11,738 nt of DNA from Armatimonadota bacterium. Lineage in GTDB: Bacteria > Armatimonadota > Abditibacteriia > CG2-30-59-28. This document shows, piece by piece, positions 1-6,431 of this stretch (position 1 is its first letter; each line of letters opens with the position of its first letter). Under the pieces are notes generated by a model, which ran no database searches, had not been told where the DNA came from, and saw nothing but the letters and a program-made list of their open reading frames with translations. A program made the translations under genes and the position numbers. The DNA lies in the NCBI GenBank assembly GCA_016199605.1, contig JACQGJ010000599.1, positions 1 through 11,738 of the forward strand, written 5' to 3'.

Positions 1-35
1 CGTGAGCGCCGTTCACGGTGCTTGGGATACCGGCT

Positions 36-205
36 TAATACTACAACCGTATTTGGGTGGAAAGCCCTCCAGCATGACGCCTGAAAGGGAGGGCGAAGCT
101 CCGGCTGAGCCGAATTTCGCCGCCGCGGTGGCTCGGCAGGAGCCTCGCCCTCCAGCTTCCGAGCACTTCCATGCACCTTCGAAGACAAATGCGGTTGTAG
201 TATTA
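36..205. repeat. Symmetric 170-bp inverted-repeat element (MITE-like or giant REP)
   Basis: Two 76-nt arms (36-111 and 130-205) surround an 18-nt loop. The outer 20 bp of each arm match with one mismatch: TAATACTACAACCGTATTTG at 36-55 against the reverse complement of 186-205. The inner 24 bp match with three mismatches: 88-111 against the reverse complement of 130-153. The 32 nt between outer and inner blocks have the same length on both sides but no longer match (about 9 of 32, near chance). The inner block is the palindrome whose translation gives EGEAPAEP on one strand and GSAGASPS on the other, a common artefact in planctomycete annotations. I saw no convincing target-site duplication. 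It could be a miniature transposable element with terminal inverted repeats or a composite REP/BIME unit. The arms are seen directly; the mobile-element reading is inference. Confidence 0.7.
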
Positions 206-254
206 GAGCTCGTCCGACTTCGCGAGTATAGTTCACTCTGGGAGTAACCACGCA

Positions 255-1463
255 ATGACAAGCAAACAACGAGTCGAGGCCGTGTTCGCGGGCCGCCAAC
301 CCGACCGACCGCCAATATGGGAACAGGGGTTCGCCAGCAAACCTGCGTCAGAGATAATGGGCCGACCCATGAAAACCGGCGGTGGCCGATTCCGTTTTGA
401 GAATGTCAAGGCCGCGGACGCAGGGCCTGACGAGCTTGCGGCATTCCAGCGCGAAGCATGGGAAGACCAGGTGGCTTTGGCAGGGGCCCTCGATTGGGAC
501 ATCGTGTCGGTGGGTTGGGGCATGCCCTCCAAACCTTCAAAGTGGATTGATGAATTCACGTTTCTTTTCGGAGAGCAGGAGGAGGGCAAAGTTTGGAGTG
601 TGTGGCGTTTCGATGCCCGGACGGACACCTTGCAGCAGGTCGCCCATCACTTTGAGAACGCGGGCATCGCCGAGTTCGAGCGACACGTCGAGGGCCTTGA
701 AGCTTCTTTGGAGGGCTATCCCTCGTCGCAAGCGATCAACGTCCTGCCGCCCGAGTTCGTCAGCATGGTTTCCCCGGACCGGATGTTGTCGGGAGGCGGA
801 GGGATGCTGGCCATTCCGTACAATCCTCCACGTTGGCTGGAAGTGCTGCATGAGCGACCGGATCTGATTGAGCGGTTGCTCGACGTTCAGGTCGAACAAG
901 CCCGCCGATCGCTGCCGGCAGCCGCGCGTCAGGGCGCTCGGTACATCAATGGCGGGGGCGACTTCTGCTGCAACAGCGGACCGATCTATTCGCCGAGGGT
1001 CTTCCACGACCTGATGCTGCCCCGGCTTCAGGAGATCGTCCGAATATGCAACGAGCATGGCCTCTGGTATGTCTGGCGAACCGACGGCTGGACGTGGCCG
1101 GTGGCCGAGGACCTCTTCCGAGCCTCGGGGGTTCACGGCTACGGCGAAATCGACTCGCAGGCGGGGATGGATCTGGCGGAGCTGAGAGGGGCCTTCCCCA
1201 ATCTGGTTCTTGTTGGTGGCATCGACTGCGGCCAGTTGCTCCAGAACGGTACGCCGGAGCAGGTCGCGGAAGCCACCCGCCGCGCCCTGGAAGTCGCAGG
1301 GCCGCGCTACACCGTCGGCAGTTCCAACGTCATCCACTCCGAGGTCCCTGCTGAGAACTACCTGGCGATGTGGCGGGCCGCGGTTGGCAGGGATTGGCGT
1401 TATAGCCCTCACCCTTACCCTCTCCCCGGCCTGGGAGAGGGCAAGGGTGAGGGGTATAGATGA
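255..1463 (+). CDS. Uroporphyrinogen decarboxylase-like (URO-D/corrinoid methyltransferase superfamily) protein
   Basis: A 402-aa soluble protein of the URO-D superfamily, which contains HemE and the cobalamin:CoM methyltransferases MtaA/MtbA. It starts with the family N-terminus (R-V-x-A-V-F-x-G-R-x-P-D-R-P-P-I-W, residues 6-22). The C-terminal barrel shows GGID (321-324), the NGTPEQV stretch (331-337), and the G-S-S-N-x-I-H-x-E-V-P-x-E-N-Y end motif (355-369). It lacks the N-terminal arginine-rich active-site motif of true HemE. The usual zinc-site H-x-C/H-x-D-G is here W-R-T-D-G (274-278), so neither haem synthesis nor a specific methyl donor can be assigned. GGAG at 241-244 lies 10 nt before the ATG. 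A weak -10-like TATAGT (227-232) sits upstream. Residues 383-402 are encoded by the palindromic repeat at 1401-1458, so the native C-terminus probably ended near W381. Superfamily confidence is high; substrate unknown. Confidence 0.85.
   Translation: MTSKQRVEAVFAGRQPDRPPIWEQGFASKPASEIMGRPMKTGGGRFRFENVKAADAGPDELAAFQREAWEDQVALAGALDWDIVSVGWGMPSKPSKWIDEFTFLFGEQEEGKVWSVWRFDARTDTLQQVAHHFENAGIAEFERHVEGLEASLEGYPSSQAINVLPPEFVSMVSPDRMLSGGGGMLAIPYNPPRWLEVLHERPDLIERLLDVQVEQARRSLPAAARQGARYINGGGDFCCNSGPIYSPRVFHDLMLPRLQEIVRICNEHGLWYVWRTDGWTWPVAEDLFRASGVHGYGEIDSQAGMDLAELRGAFPNLVLVGGIDCGQLLQNGTPEQVAEATRRALEVAGPRYTVGSSNVIHSEVPAENYLAMWRAAVGRDWRYSPHPYPLPGLGEGKGEGYR
1401..1458. repeat. Palindromic repeat of the CCTCACCC/GGGTGAGG type, forming the 3' end of the upstream gene
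   Basis: A near-perfect inverted repeat: left arm 1401-1426 and right arm 1433-1458 match over 26 bp with two mismatches, around a 6-nt loop (1427-1432). The arms carry CCCTCACCCTT and CCCTCTCCC blocks. Translated fragments of this repeat family (SPHPxPLPxGEGKGEG) recur in many bacterial proteomes. Here it overlaps the last 20 codons of the URO-D-like gene. As RNA it would form a very stable hairpin and could stop or protect the upstream transcript, but no U-tract follows, so it is not a standard intrinsic terminator. Confidence 0.85.
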
Positions 1464-1524
1464 CCGGTGCGTTAGCACAGGGCCCCACGAGGGACGACGC
1501 CAAAGACGGGGAAGCGAAGATCAA

Positions 1525-1551
1525 CCACGGGGATGGCGCGAGCGCCCGTGG
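1525..1551 (+). other. GC-rich hairpin in the spacer before the 6S RNA promoter
   Basis: CCACGGG (1525-1531) pairs perfectly with CCCGTGG (1545-1551), and an alternative internal stem GGCG/CGCC (1535-1538 with 1543-1546) is possible. No T-run follows, so a terminator role is uncertain. The rest of 1464-1625 shows no gene or recognisable site. Confidence 0.3.
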
Positions 1552-1625
1552 GAGAGTTCCACATGGGGATTCTCGCAATGACAGCCAACAACCCATCGTT
1601 CTTGCACTTCACCTTCCCGATTCCC

Positions 1626-1655
1626 TTGTCAACGGTGAGGGGGCTGTGGTATTAT
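1626..1655 (+). promoter_or_regulatory. Sigma70-type promoter for the 6S RNA
   Basis: The -35 box TTGTCA (1626-1631) and the -10 box TATTAT (1650-1655) each match the consensus at 5 of 6 positions, with an 18-bp spacer. Transcription would begin near 1661-1663, about 28 nt before the closing stem of the RNA. This implies a short processed 5' leader or a longer primary transcript. This is the best housekeeping-type promoter I could find in the spacer before rarA. Confidence 0.7.
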
Positions 1656-1685
1656 CTGGGCACAGCACGACAGGAAAAGCCAGAA

Positions 1686-1868
1686 CGATTTGCCCTGCCG
1701 CGTGCGTGACGTCCGAAGAAGTTTTGAGCCAACACTCAAACTTAGGGAGCCCCACCTCAGTGAATTCGAGAGCCCGCCCAGAAGGGTAGGCTGTTATGTT
1801 CCGGGAGGCACCCACCTGCGCAAGCGGGTTCAAAAACTCGACGACCCACGGCGATGGCGGGGCATTAC
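1686..1868 (+). ncRNA. ssrS: 6S RNA
   Basis: 6S RNA mimics an open promoter and binds the housekeeping RNA polymerase holoenzyme. The fold is visible. The closing stem pairs 1691-1700 with 1855-1864 (10 bp, two G-U), then a 4x4 internal loop, then GTG plus one more pair (1705-1708 with 1847-1850). A small hairpin lies on the 5' side (1721-1728 with 1735-1741). The apical hairpin pairs 1771-1779 with 1784-1792 around an AGAA loop. On the 3' side of the central bubble ACCTGC (1814-1819) pairs with GCGGGT (1824-1829) across a GCAA loop and is followed by TTCAA. That block corresponds to CACCUUGAACCAAGGGUUCAA in E. coli 6S (recalled), and the end CGGCGATGGCGGGGCATT corresponds to its CGGCGGCAUCUCGGAGAUU. 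Length of about 183 nt fits the family. Exact ends are estimated. It has its own promoter and lies upstream of rarA; no clear intrinsic terminator follows, so read-through into rarA is possible. Confidence 0.82.
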
Positions 1869-2069
1869 TTTATCAGGAGTTGGGTAGTGATCTGACGGCC
1901 CGGGACCAGCCCAAACGCTCGCAGTTTGCATCGTTCCAGAACCTCCTCAACCTCCTGCCGACCCTCCGAGGGAGGTCTGCAGTACCCGGGATTGGAGCCG
2001 CCCCGAGGGCAATCTCACCAGTTCTCTGCCATCGCGCCTCCGCACTCTTCGATCGACGCGAGATCCCCT
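1869..2069 (+). other. Untranslated stretch between 6S RNA and rarA
   Basis: No convincing gene. A reading frame continuous with rarA extends back to a TTG at 1926, but its residues are not RarA-like, so I treat it as leader. A weak hairpin pairs CCTCC (1963-1967) with GGAGG (1971-1975). I found no good promoter here, so rarA may be expressed from the 6S promoter or from one too weak to recognise by eye. Confidence 0.35.
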
Positions 2070-3491
2070 ATGACGCTGTTTGACGAACCCAGGTCCAACC
2101 CCTCTCAAATGCAATCCGCAGCGCCGCTGGCGACTCGTATGCGCCCCGGAACGCTCGACGAGTTTGTGGGTCAAGCCGAGCTTCTCGGACCTGGCAAGCT
2201 CCTCCGACAGTTGATCGAGCAAGACCAGTTGGCCTCAGCCATTTTCTACGGCCCGCCCGGTTGCGGGAAGAGCACGCTGGCTTGTATCATCGCTCAGAGG
2301 ACTCGGTCGCACTACGAGACGTTCAGCGCGGTCACTTCCGGCATTGCCGAAGTGCGCAAAGTCATGGAGGCGGCCCGACACCGGCTGGCTCTGGAAAACC
2401 GCAAGACGGTCCTCTTCATTGACGAGATTCACCGGTTCAACAAGGCCCAGCAGGATGCTTTCCTTCCCCACGTCGAAGCCGGAACGATTGTTCTCATCGG
2501 GGCGACGACCGAGAATCCCTATTTCAGTGTGAACTCCCCGCTTCTTTCACGCGCCCGAGTCTTTCGTTTCGAGCCACTGACGGACGCAGACCTCGAAGAC
2601 TTGGTCCGTCGGGCCCTGCACGATGAACAGCGAGGGCTGGGCAAGCAGGGCGCCAAGCTCGAGGCCGACGCGCTGCGTCATCTGCTCGATGTGTCGAACG
2701 GCGATGCGCGCCGCGCGCTGAATGCCCTTGAGTTGGCGGTCCAAGCCGCTGCCGGGAATGGGACGGAGGACCTGACGATTGGCGTGTCGCAGGTCGAGCA
2801 GGCGACGCAGCAACGGGCGATCGTTTACGATGCCGACGGCGACACCCACTATGATACGGTCTCGGCATTCATCAAAAGTGTGCGCGGCTCGGACGTCGAC
2901 GCGGCGTTGTACTGGCTGGCGAAGATGATCAAGGCCGGGGAGGACCCGCGGTTCATCACGCGCCGACTGGTGATCCTGGCCTCCGAAGACATCGGGAACG
3001 CGGACCCTCTGGGATTGGTCGTTGCAACGGCTGCCGCCCATGCAGTAGAATATGTGGGTATGCCGGAAGCCCAGCTAAACCTGGCTCAGGCGACGACGTA
3101 CCTGGCTACCGCTCCCAAGAGTAACGCCTCGTACGTGGCGCTTCATCGGGCCTTGGAGGACGTGGAAAAGCGGCCTGCCGTTTCAGTGCCGCCGCACCTG
3201 CGGGATGCCTCCTACAGCGGATCCTCCAGGCTGGGGCACGGGATCGGATACCAGTACCCACACGATTTCCCCGGGCACTATGTGCCGCAGGAATACCTGC
3301 CTGCTGGGGCGAGGAGCCAAGCTTACTACACACCTGCGGATTCCGGTCGAGAAAGGAAAATCCGCGAAAGAATGGAGTCCCTGGATCGCTTGTCGAGGGA
3401 AGGCGGCGTCCCCTCTGACAGCTCCTCACATAGCGTGGAGCGATCCCGGAGGGACTCGTTGGGAGAGACAGTCAATGAGCCTACAGATTAG
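2070..3491 (+). CDS. rarA: Replication-associated recombination protein A (RarA/MgsA AAA+ ATPase)
   Basis: A 473-aa clamp-loader-like AAA+ ATPase of the RarA/Mgs1/WRNIP1 family, acting at stalled replication forks and DNA ends. It opens with the family pattern: LFDE, then PLATRMRP and LDEFVGQ (19-35). Walker A GPPGCGKST is at 61-69, Walker B VLFIDEIHRF at 114-123, sensor 1 IGATTENP at 143-150, the arginine-finger segment SRARVF at 160-165, and sensor 2 NGDARRALN at 210-218. The C-terminal part contains SEDIGNADP (305-313) and the tetramerisation/UvrD-like end domain up to about residue 422. The ATG at 2070 is chosen because RarA proteins begin with M-x-L-F-D. The Shine-Dalgarno there is poor. 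Residues after about 425 form a polar, charged tail beyond the family core, and the last 17 nt overlap the next gene. It lies just downstream of the 6S RNA. Confidence 0.96.
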   Translation: MTLFDEPRSNPSQMQSAAPLATRMRPGTLDEFVGQAELLGPGKLLRQLIEQDQLASAIFYGPPGCGKSTLACIIAQRTRSHYETFSAVTSGIAEVRKVMEAARHRLALENRKTVLFIDEIHRFNKAQQDAFLPHVEAGTIVLIGATTENPYFSVNSPLLSRARVFRFEPLTDADLEDLVRRALHDEQRGLGKQGAKLEADALRHLLDVSNGDARRALNALELAVQAAAGNGTEDLTIGVSQVEQATQQRAIVYDADGDTHYDTVSAFIKSVRGSDVDAALYWLAKMIKAGEDPRFITRRLVILASEDIGNADPLGLVVATAAAHAVEYVGMPEAQLNLAQATTYLATAPKSNASYVALHRALEDVEKRPAVSVPPHLRDASYSGSSRLGHGIGYQYPHDFPGHYVPQEYLPAGARSQAYYTPADSGRERKIRERMESLDRLSREGGVPSDSSSHSVERSRRDSLGETVNEPTD

Positions 3492-3834
3492 CACCCGGGT
3501 TCCCAGCGACCCGGTGGCGATTATCGAGATTGCCGGTGAGCTGGATAGCTCGAACTGCAACGACCTGCGTGAGGAGATCAATCACCAGGTTGCCGAGACG
3601 CGACAGACGCTGCTCGTCGACCTGCGAGCGGTCACCTTCGTGGACAGCACGGGGCTTGGTGTGCTGGTGGGTGGTCTGAAGAAAATGCGGGAACGCGAAG
3701 GACGGTTCATTCTCGTGAGTACGCATCCCAGAGTAAAGCGTATTTTGGAGGTTAGCGGGTTGGTAAAGGTCTTCTCGGTGTTTCAGACCCCGGAAGAGGC
3801 GCTTGCCTCCGACCCGGGAGGGGGAGCAGGATGA
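3475..3834 (+). CDS. Anti-sigma factor antagonist (STAS domain, RsbV/SpoIIAA-like)
   Basis: A 119-aa single-domain STAS protein. When dephosphorylated it is expected to bind the anti-sigma kinase encoded next door and free the sigma factor. G-E-L-D is at 21-24 and the phosphorylation motif VDSTGLGVLVG at 56-66. Ser58 aligns with the phosphorylated Ser58 of SpoIIAA and Ser56 of RsbV, with the same spacing from the N-terminus as SpoIIAA. The C-terminal helix segment V-K-R-I-L-E-V-S-G-L (88-97) is also typical. It starts inside the last codons of rarA (17-nt overlap) and its stop overlaps the start of the kinase gene in ATGA, so the switch proteins are translationally coupled. No STAS-specific phosphatase (RsbU/SpoIIE type) is visible in this window. 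Confidence 0.92.
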   Translation: MSLQISTRVPSDPVAIIEIAGELDSSNCNDLREEINHQVAETRQTLLVDLRAVTFVDSTGLGVLVGGLKKMREREGRFILVSTHPRVKRILEVSGLVKVFSVFQTPEEALASDPGGGAG

Positions 3835-4430
3835 GTAGTCCGGCGAGGGTGAACGGTCCGCCACGGGATCGAAAGACAAAGTCCTGCAAGAAGGGCGGAG
3901 AAGAAATTGAGAGTCCCTCCGGGGTCTCCCCATCCGGCGACTGCCTGGAAGAGGCTTGGGATTCAATCATCGAAGTGCGGATTCCCTCAGACACGGAATT
4001 CGTCCGCGTGGTGCGCCTCGCGGTTTCGGGTGTCGCCAGCCTGATGCCTTTTACCTATGAGGAGATTGAGGACTTGAAGCTGGCTGTGTCGGAGGCGTGT
4101 AGCAACGCCATTCTGCACGCGCATGAAGGAAACGGCGGCGAGCAAGTGGTGGTTCAGTTGGCGATGCAGGCCGATCGACTTTCCATTTCCGTTCAAGACC
4201 GGGGGGCCGGCATCCCTTTGGAGCATCGGCGGAAAGCTTCACGCCCTCCCTCCGAGCTTTCCGAGCAGGGACTGGGACTGTTTCTGATCCAGGCCTTGAT
4301 GGACGAGGTCCATTACGACACTGCCAAGGACACCGGAACCAACGTCCGGATGGTGAAGTACCTCTCGGGCGAGGCCGATTCAACCCCCGAGGGCTGCCTC
4401 GACTCCCCGGAACGCGCGGAGAGTGAATAA
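3831..4430 (+). CDS. Anti-sigma factor serine kinase (RsbW/SpoIIAB-like GHKL ATPase)
   Basis: A 199-aa HATPase_c-type kinase that should bind the downstream sigma factor and phosphorylate the upstream STAS antagonist. The fold starts near residue 46 (IIEVRIPS). The N box is E88-A-C-S-N92, the G1 box D123-R-G-A-G127, the G2 box G147-L-G149, and the final strand GTNVRMVK is at 169-176. The key Asn, Asp and Gly residues are all present, so it looks catalytically competent. Compared with SpoIIAB/RsbW (about 145-160 aa) it has about 45 extra low-complexity N-terminal residues and a 20-residue acidic tail. A purine-rich GGGAGGGGGAG run (3816-3826) precedes the ATG, which supports this start. The gene overlaps the antagonist by 4 nt and the sigma gene by up to 8 nt. 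Confidence 0.9.
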   Translation: MSSPARVNGPPRDRKTKSCKKGGEEIESPSGVSPSGDCLEEAWDSIIEVRIPSDTEFVRVVRLAVSGVASLMPFTYEEIEDLKLAVSEACSNAILHAHEGNGGEQVVVQLAMQADRLSISVQDRGAGIPLEHRRKASRPPSELSEQGLGLFLIQALMDEVHYDTAKDTGTNVRMVKYLSGEADSTPEGCLDSPERAESE

Positions 4431-5265
4431 GGTGGTGGGAGGAGCCGACTACAGGGATTCCAGCCGGGAGGATATCACCGCTGGATTTCTTCGTGAGGTA
4501 TCGGCGCTCGCCGACGAGGATCCACAGGGAACCCTCGGACTCTTTGCCGAGTTGAGGGCAACCGGCAATTCCAGGCTTCGCGATCTCCTGGTTGAAAGAC
4601 ACACGCCCATGGTGCACTTCCTGGCGCGGAAGTTCAAAGATCGCGGAGAGTCCCTGGACGACGTCATCCAGCAGGGGATGATCGGATTGATAAACGCGAT
4701 TGACCGATTTGACCTGCGACGAGGCGTGAAGTTTACGACTTACGCCACCCCTATGATCGCCGGAGAGATCAAGCGGTATTTCCGCGACAAGGGCAGACGG
4801 ATGAAGATCCCCCGTCGGTTGCTGGAGCTGCAGTACCGGGTCGGTGGTGTGGTGGAGGAACTCACCCAGCGGCTACAGCGGTCTCCGACCATTCGGGATA
4901 TCTCAGAGGCCCTCGGAGCAACGGAGGAAACCGTCGTCGAGGCACTCGAGATGGCGCACTCGATGGATCTGGTGTCGCTCGACAGCGATCTTCCCGCCCA
5001 CGAGGATGAGAATCCCGGTTCTCTCAGGGATCGAGTGGGGTGTGAGGACGACGCCCTCGAGGTCCTGAGAGTGAGATCCCACCTCGAAGATGCCCTGAAG
5101 GTTCTCAACGCTCGTGAAAGAGCCGTCGTTACCATGCACTTCTTCGACGGACTCTCTCAGTCGGATGTCGCTAAACGGATGGGCATTTCTCAAATGCAGG
5201 TGTCTCGATTGAAGCAGAACGCCGTGGACCGACTGCGGCGATTCTTCCGAGGAGCGGAAACATGA
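4423..5265 (+). CDS. RNA polymerase sigma factor, SigB/SigF/SigG subfamily
   Basis: Up to 280 aa of a group-3 sigma70 factor controlled by the partner switch encoded just upstream. Region 2 spans about 52-125, including D-V-I-Q-Q-G-M-I-G-L (80-89) for core binding and F-T-T-Y-A-T-P-M-I-x-G-E-I (104-116) for -10 recognition. Region 3 is about 130-205. Region 4 is about 217-275, with the -35 helix-turn-helix LSQSDVAKRMGISQMQVSRL at 244-263. Region 1.1 is absent, as expected for this group. The start is uncertain: GTG codons lie at 4423, 4432 and 4435, and GGAGAG (4418-4423) is well spaced only for 4432 or 4435, so the true protein may be 3-4 residues shorter. It overlaps the permease gene by 4 nt (ATGA). 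Stress or developmental targets cannot be told from the sequence. Confidence 0.93.
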   Translation: MNKVVGGADYRDSSREDITAGFLREVSALADEDPQGTLGLFAELRATGNSRLRDLLVERHTPMVHFLARKFKDRGESLDDVIQQGMIGLINAIDRFDLRRGVKFTTYATPMIAGEIKRYFRDKGRRMKIPRRLLELQYRVGGVVEELTQRLQRSPTIRDISEALGATEETVVEALEMAHSMDLVSLDSDLPAHEDENPGSLRDRVGCEDDALEVLRVRSHLEDALKVLNARERAVVTMHFFDGLSQSDVAKRMGISQMQVSRLKQNAVDRLRRFFRGAET

Positions 5266-6431
5266 GGAACCAGACCTCCTCTTCATCTCCCAAGTCTCCC
5301 TGGCTCTCCCCCGAAGACCAGCGACTCACGCGGTGGATCGGCTTTGGGCTGCTGTTTGGCTTCTTCCTCTGGCTGGCGTGGCGAGTGCGAGAGATTCTGC
5401 CGCTGTTCCTGCTCGGGCTCTTCATCGCGTATCTGTTTGATCCCCTACTCGACAAACTGCAAAAGCGCGGCTGGTCGAGGGGTCGAGCGGTGTGGCTGGT
5501 TTACATGCTGTTCTTCTTATTCTTCTCAGTGATGGCCCTCATCGTGATCCCGGTCTCCGTCGCACAGGTGCGAAACGCGGTCACGAACGCCTCGGTTTAC
5601 CAGGATAAGGTGTTGGATCTTACGGCAACCGGAGAGGAGTTCATCAAGAACTACGAGGTCCCGAAACAGGTTCTCGACGCGATCACGCAGGCCAAAGAGC
5701 GATTGCGACAGATCGTGCCGAAGATCGCGGAGCGTCTGGCGACCTGGCTCAGTGGCGCGGTCTCAAGTCTGTTCCTGCTGATCATCCTCCCCATCATCAT
5801 CTTCTACTTCATGAACGAGTTCGACCCCCTCCGACTGAGAGCGCTGTCTCTCGTCCCCGAGGATTTCCGGGATGACGTCGTGCAGATGAGCTCGGAGGTT
5901 AATGACATGCTCGCCCGATACGTTCGGGGGCAGGCGGTGGTCTCGTTACTGGTCGCGGTCACTGTCTTTGTCGTGCTGTCGATCTTTTCCCTGATCTTCA
6001 AGATGAAATACGCCATGGTCCTGGCCCTGTTGGCGGGAATCACCTGCCTGATCCCTTACCTGGGAGCAGCCGTCAATGCTCTCTCGACGGGAGCCGTCGC
6101 TTACCTGACCGCGGACCACAACCAGTGGGGATGCGTGATCGGAGTAGTCGTGTCGATGGTGATTCTGAACCAGCTTTTCGACAACCTGATTACTCCCAGA
6201 TTGGTGGGAGGCAAAGTGGGTCTGCACCCACTTATCGTGCTCTTTGCCTTGATGGCAGGCGGACAGATGTACGGCATCCTCGGCATGCTGATCGCCGTGC
6301 CGGTAGCCGGCAGCTTCAAGGTTCTCTTGCTGCACCTGTTCCCGAAACTGAAGACGCCCTTGAGCGAGTTGGAGAAACTGGATAGGAGATACCGACCCAG
6401 GAAGAAGGAAAGGAAGGAGGAATCAACATGA
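5262..6431 (+). CDS. AI-2E family (PerM/TqsA-like) membrane permease
   Basis: A 389-aa inner-membrane protein of the AI-2E/DUF20 family, whose members export or exchange varied substrates (AI-2 in TqsA, Na+/H+ exchange in some). Hydrophobic segments lie near 25-41, 45-63, 76-102, 166-188, 226-247, 251-283, 290-312 and 322-357, giving the usual eight-helix layout with a large soluble loop at about 103-160. Family motifs IPYLG (264-268) and NLITPRLVGGKVGLHPL (308-324) are clear. The C-terminus is strongly basic (residues 374-387), suggesting a cytoplasmic end. Overlap of 4 nt with the sigma gene before it and with hicB after it suggests co-expression with the sigma switch. The substrate is not predictable. 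Confidence 0.92.
   Translation: MRNQTSSSSPKSPWLSPEDQRLTRWIGFGLLFGFFLWLAWRVREILPLFLLGLFIAYLFDPLLDKLQKRGWSRGRAVWLVYMLFFLFFSVMALIVIPVSVAQVRNAVTNASVYQDKVLDLTATGEEFIKNYEVPKQVLDAITQAKERLRQIVPKIAERLATWLSGAVSSLFLLIILPIIIFYFMNEFDPLRLRALSLVPEDFRDDVVQMSSEVNDMLARYVRGQAVVSLLVAVTVFVVLSIFSLIFKMKYAMVLALLAGITCLIPYLGAAVNALSTGAVAYLTADHNQWGCVIGVVVSMVILNQLFDNLITPRLVGGKVGLHPLIVLFALMAGGQMYGILGMLIAVPVAGSFKVLLLHLFPKLKTPLSELEKLDRRYRPRKKERKEEST

Noticed and set aside
2..247. 81-residue frame at the left end containing EGEAPAEP
   Set aside because: Most of it is translation of the inverted-repeat element at 36-205; there is no supported start or domain, and the pattern is a known repeat artefact.
1401..1458. Intrinsic terminator for the URO-D-like gene
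   Set aside because: The stem is strong, but no T-run follows either arm and the repeat is a dispersed type; a rho-independent terminator cannot be claimed.
537..1478. 313-residue minus-strand frame opposite the URO-D-like gene
   Set aside because: No family features; its start includes translation of the 1401-1458 repeat, and the + strand protein has clear superfamily motifs.
1824..1845. Possible tRNA T-arm (GGGTTCAAAAACTC)
   Set aside because: The bases flanking TTCAA do not pair as a T stem, and no acceptor, D or anticodon arms surround it; it fits the 6S 3' hairpin better.
1460..1887. Short + strand frames across the spacer
   Set aside because: They run through the promoter and the 6S RNA fold, have no recognisable domain, and have no good ribosome binding site.
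1926..2069. N-terminal extension of RarA from a TTG
   Set aside because: The 48 extra residues are unlike RarA, and the ATG at 2070 gives the typical M-x-L-F-D start.
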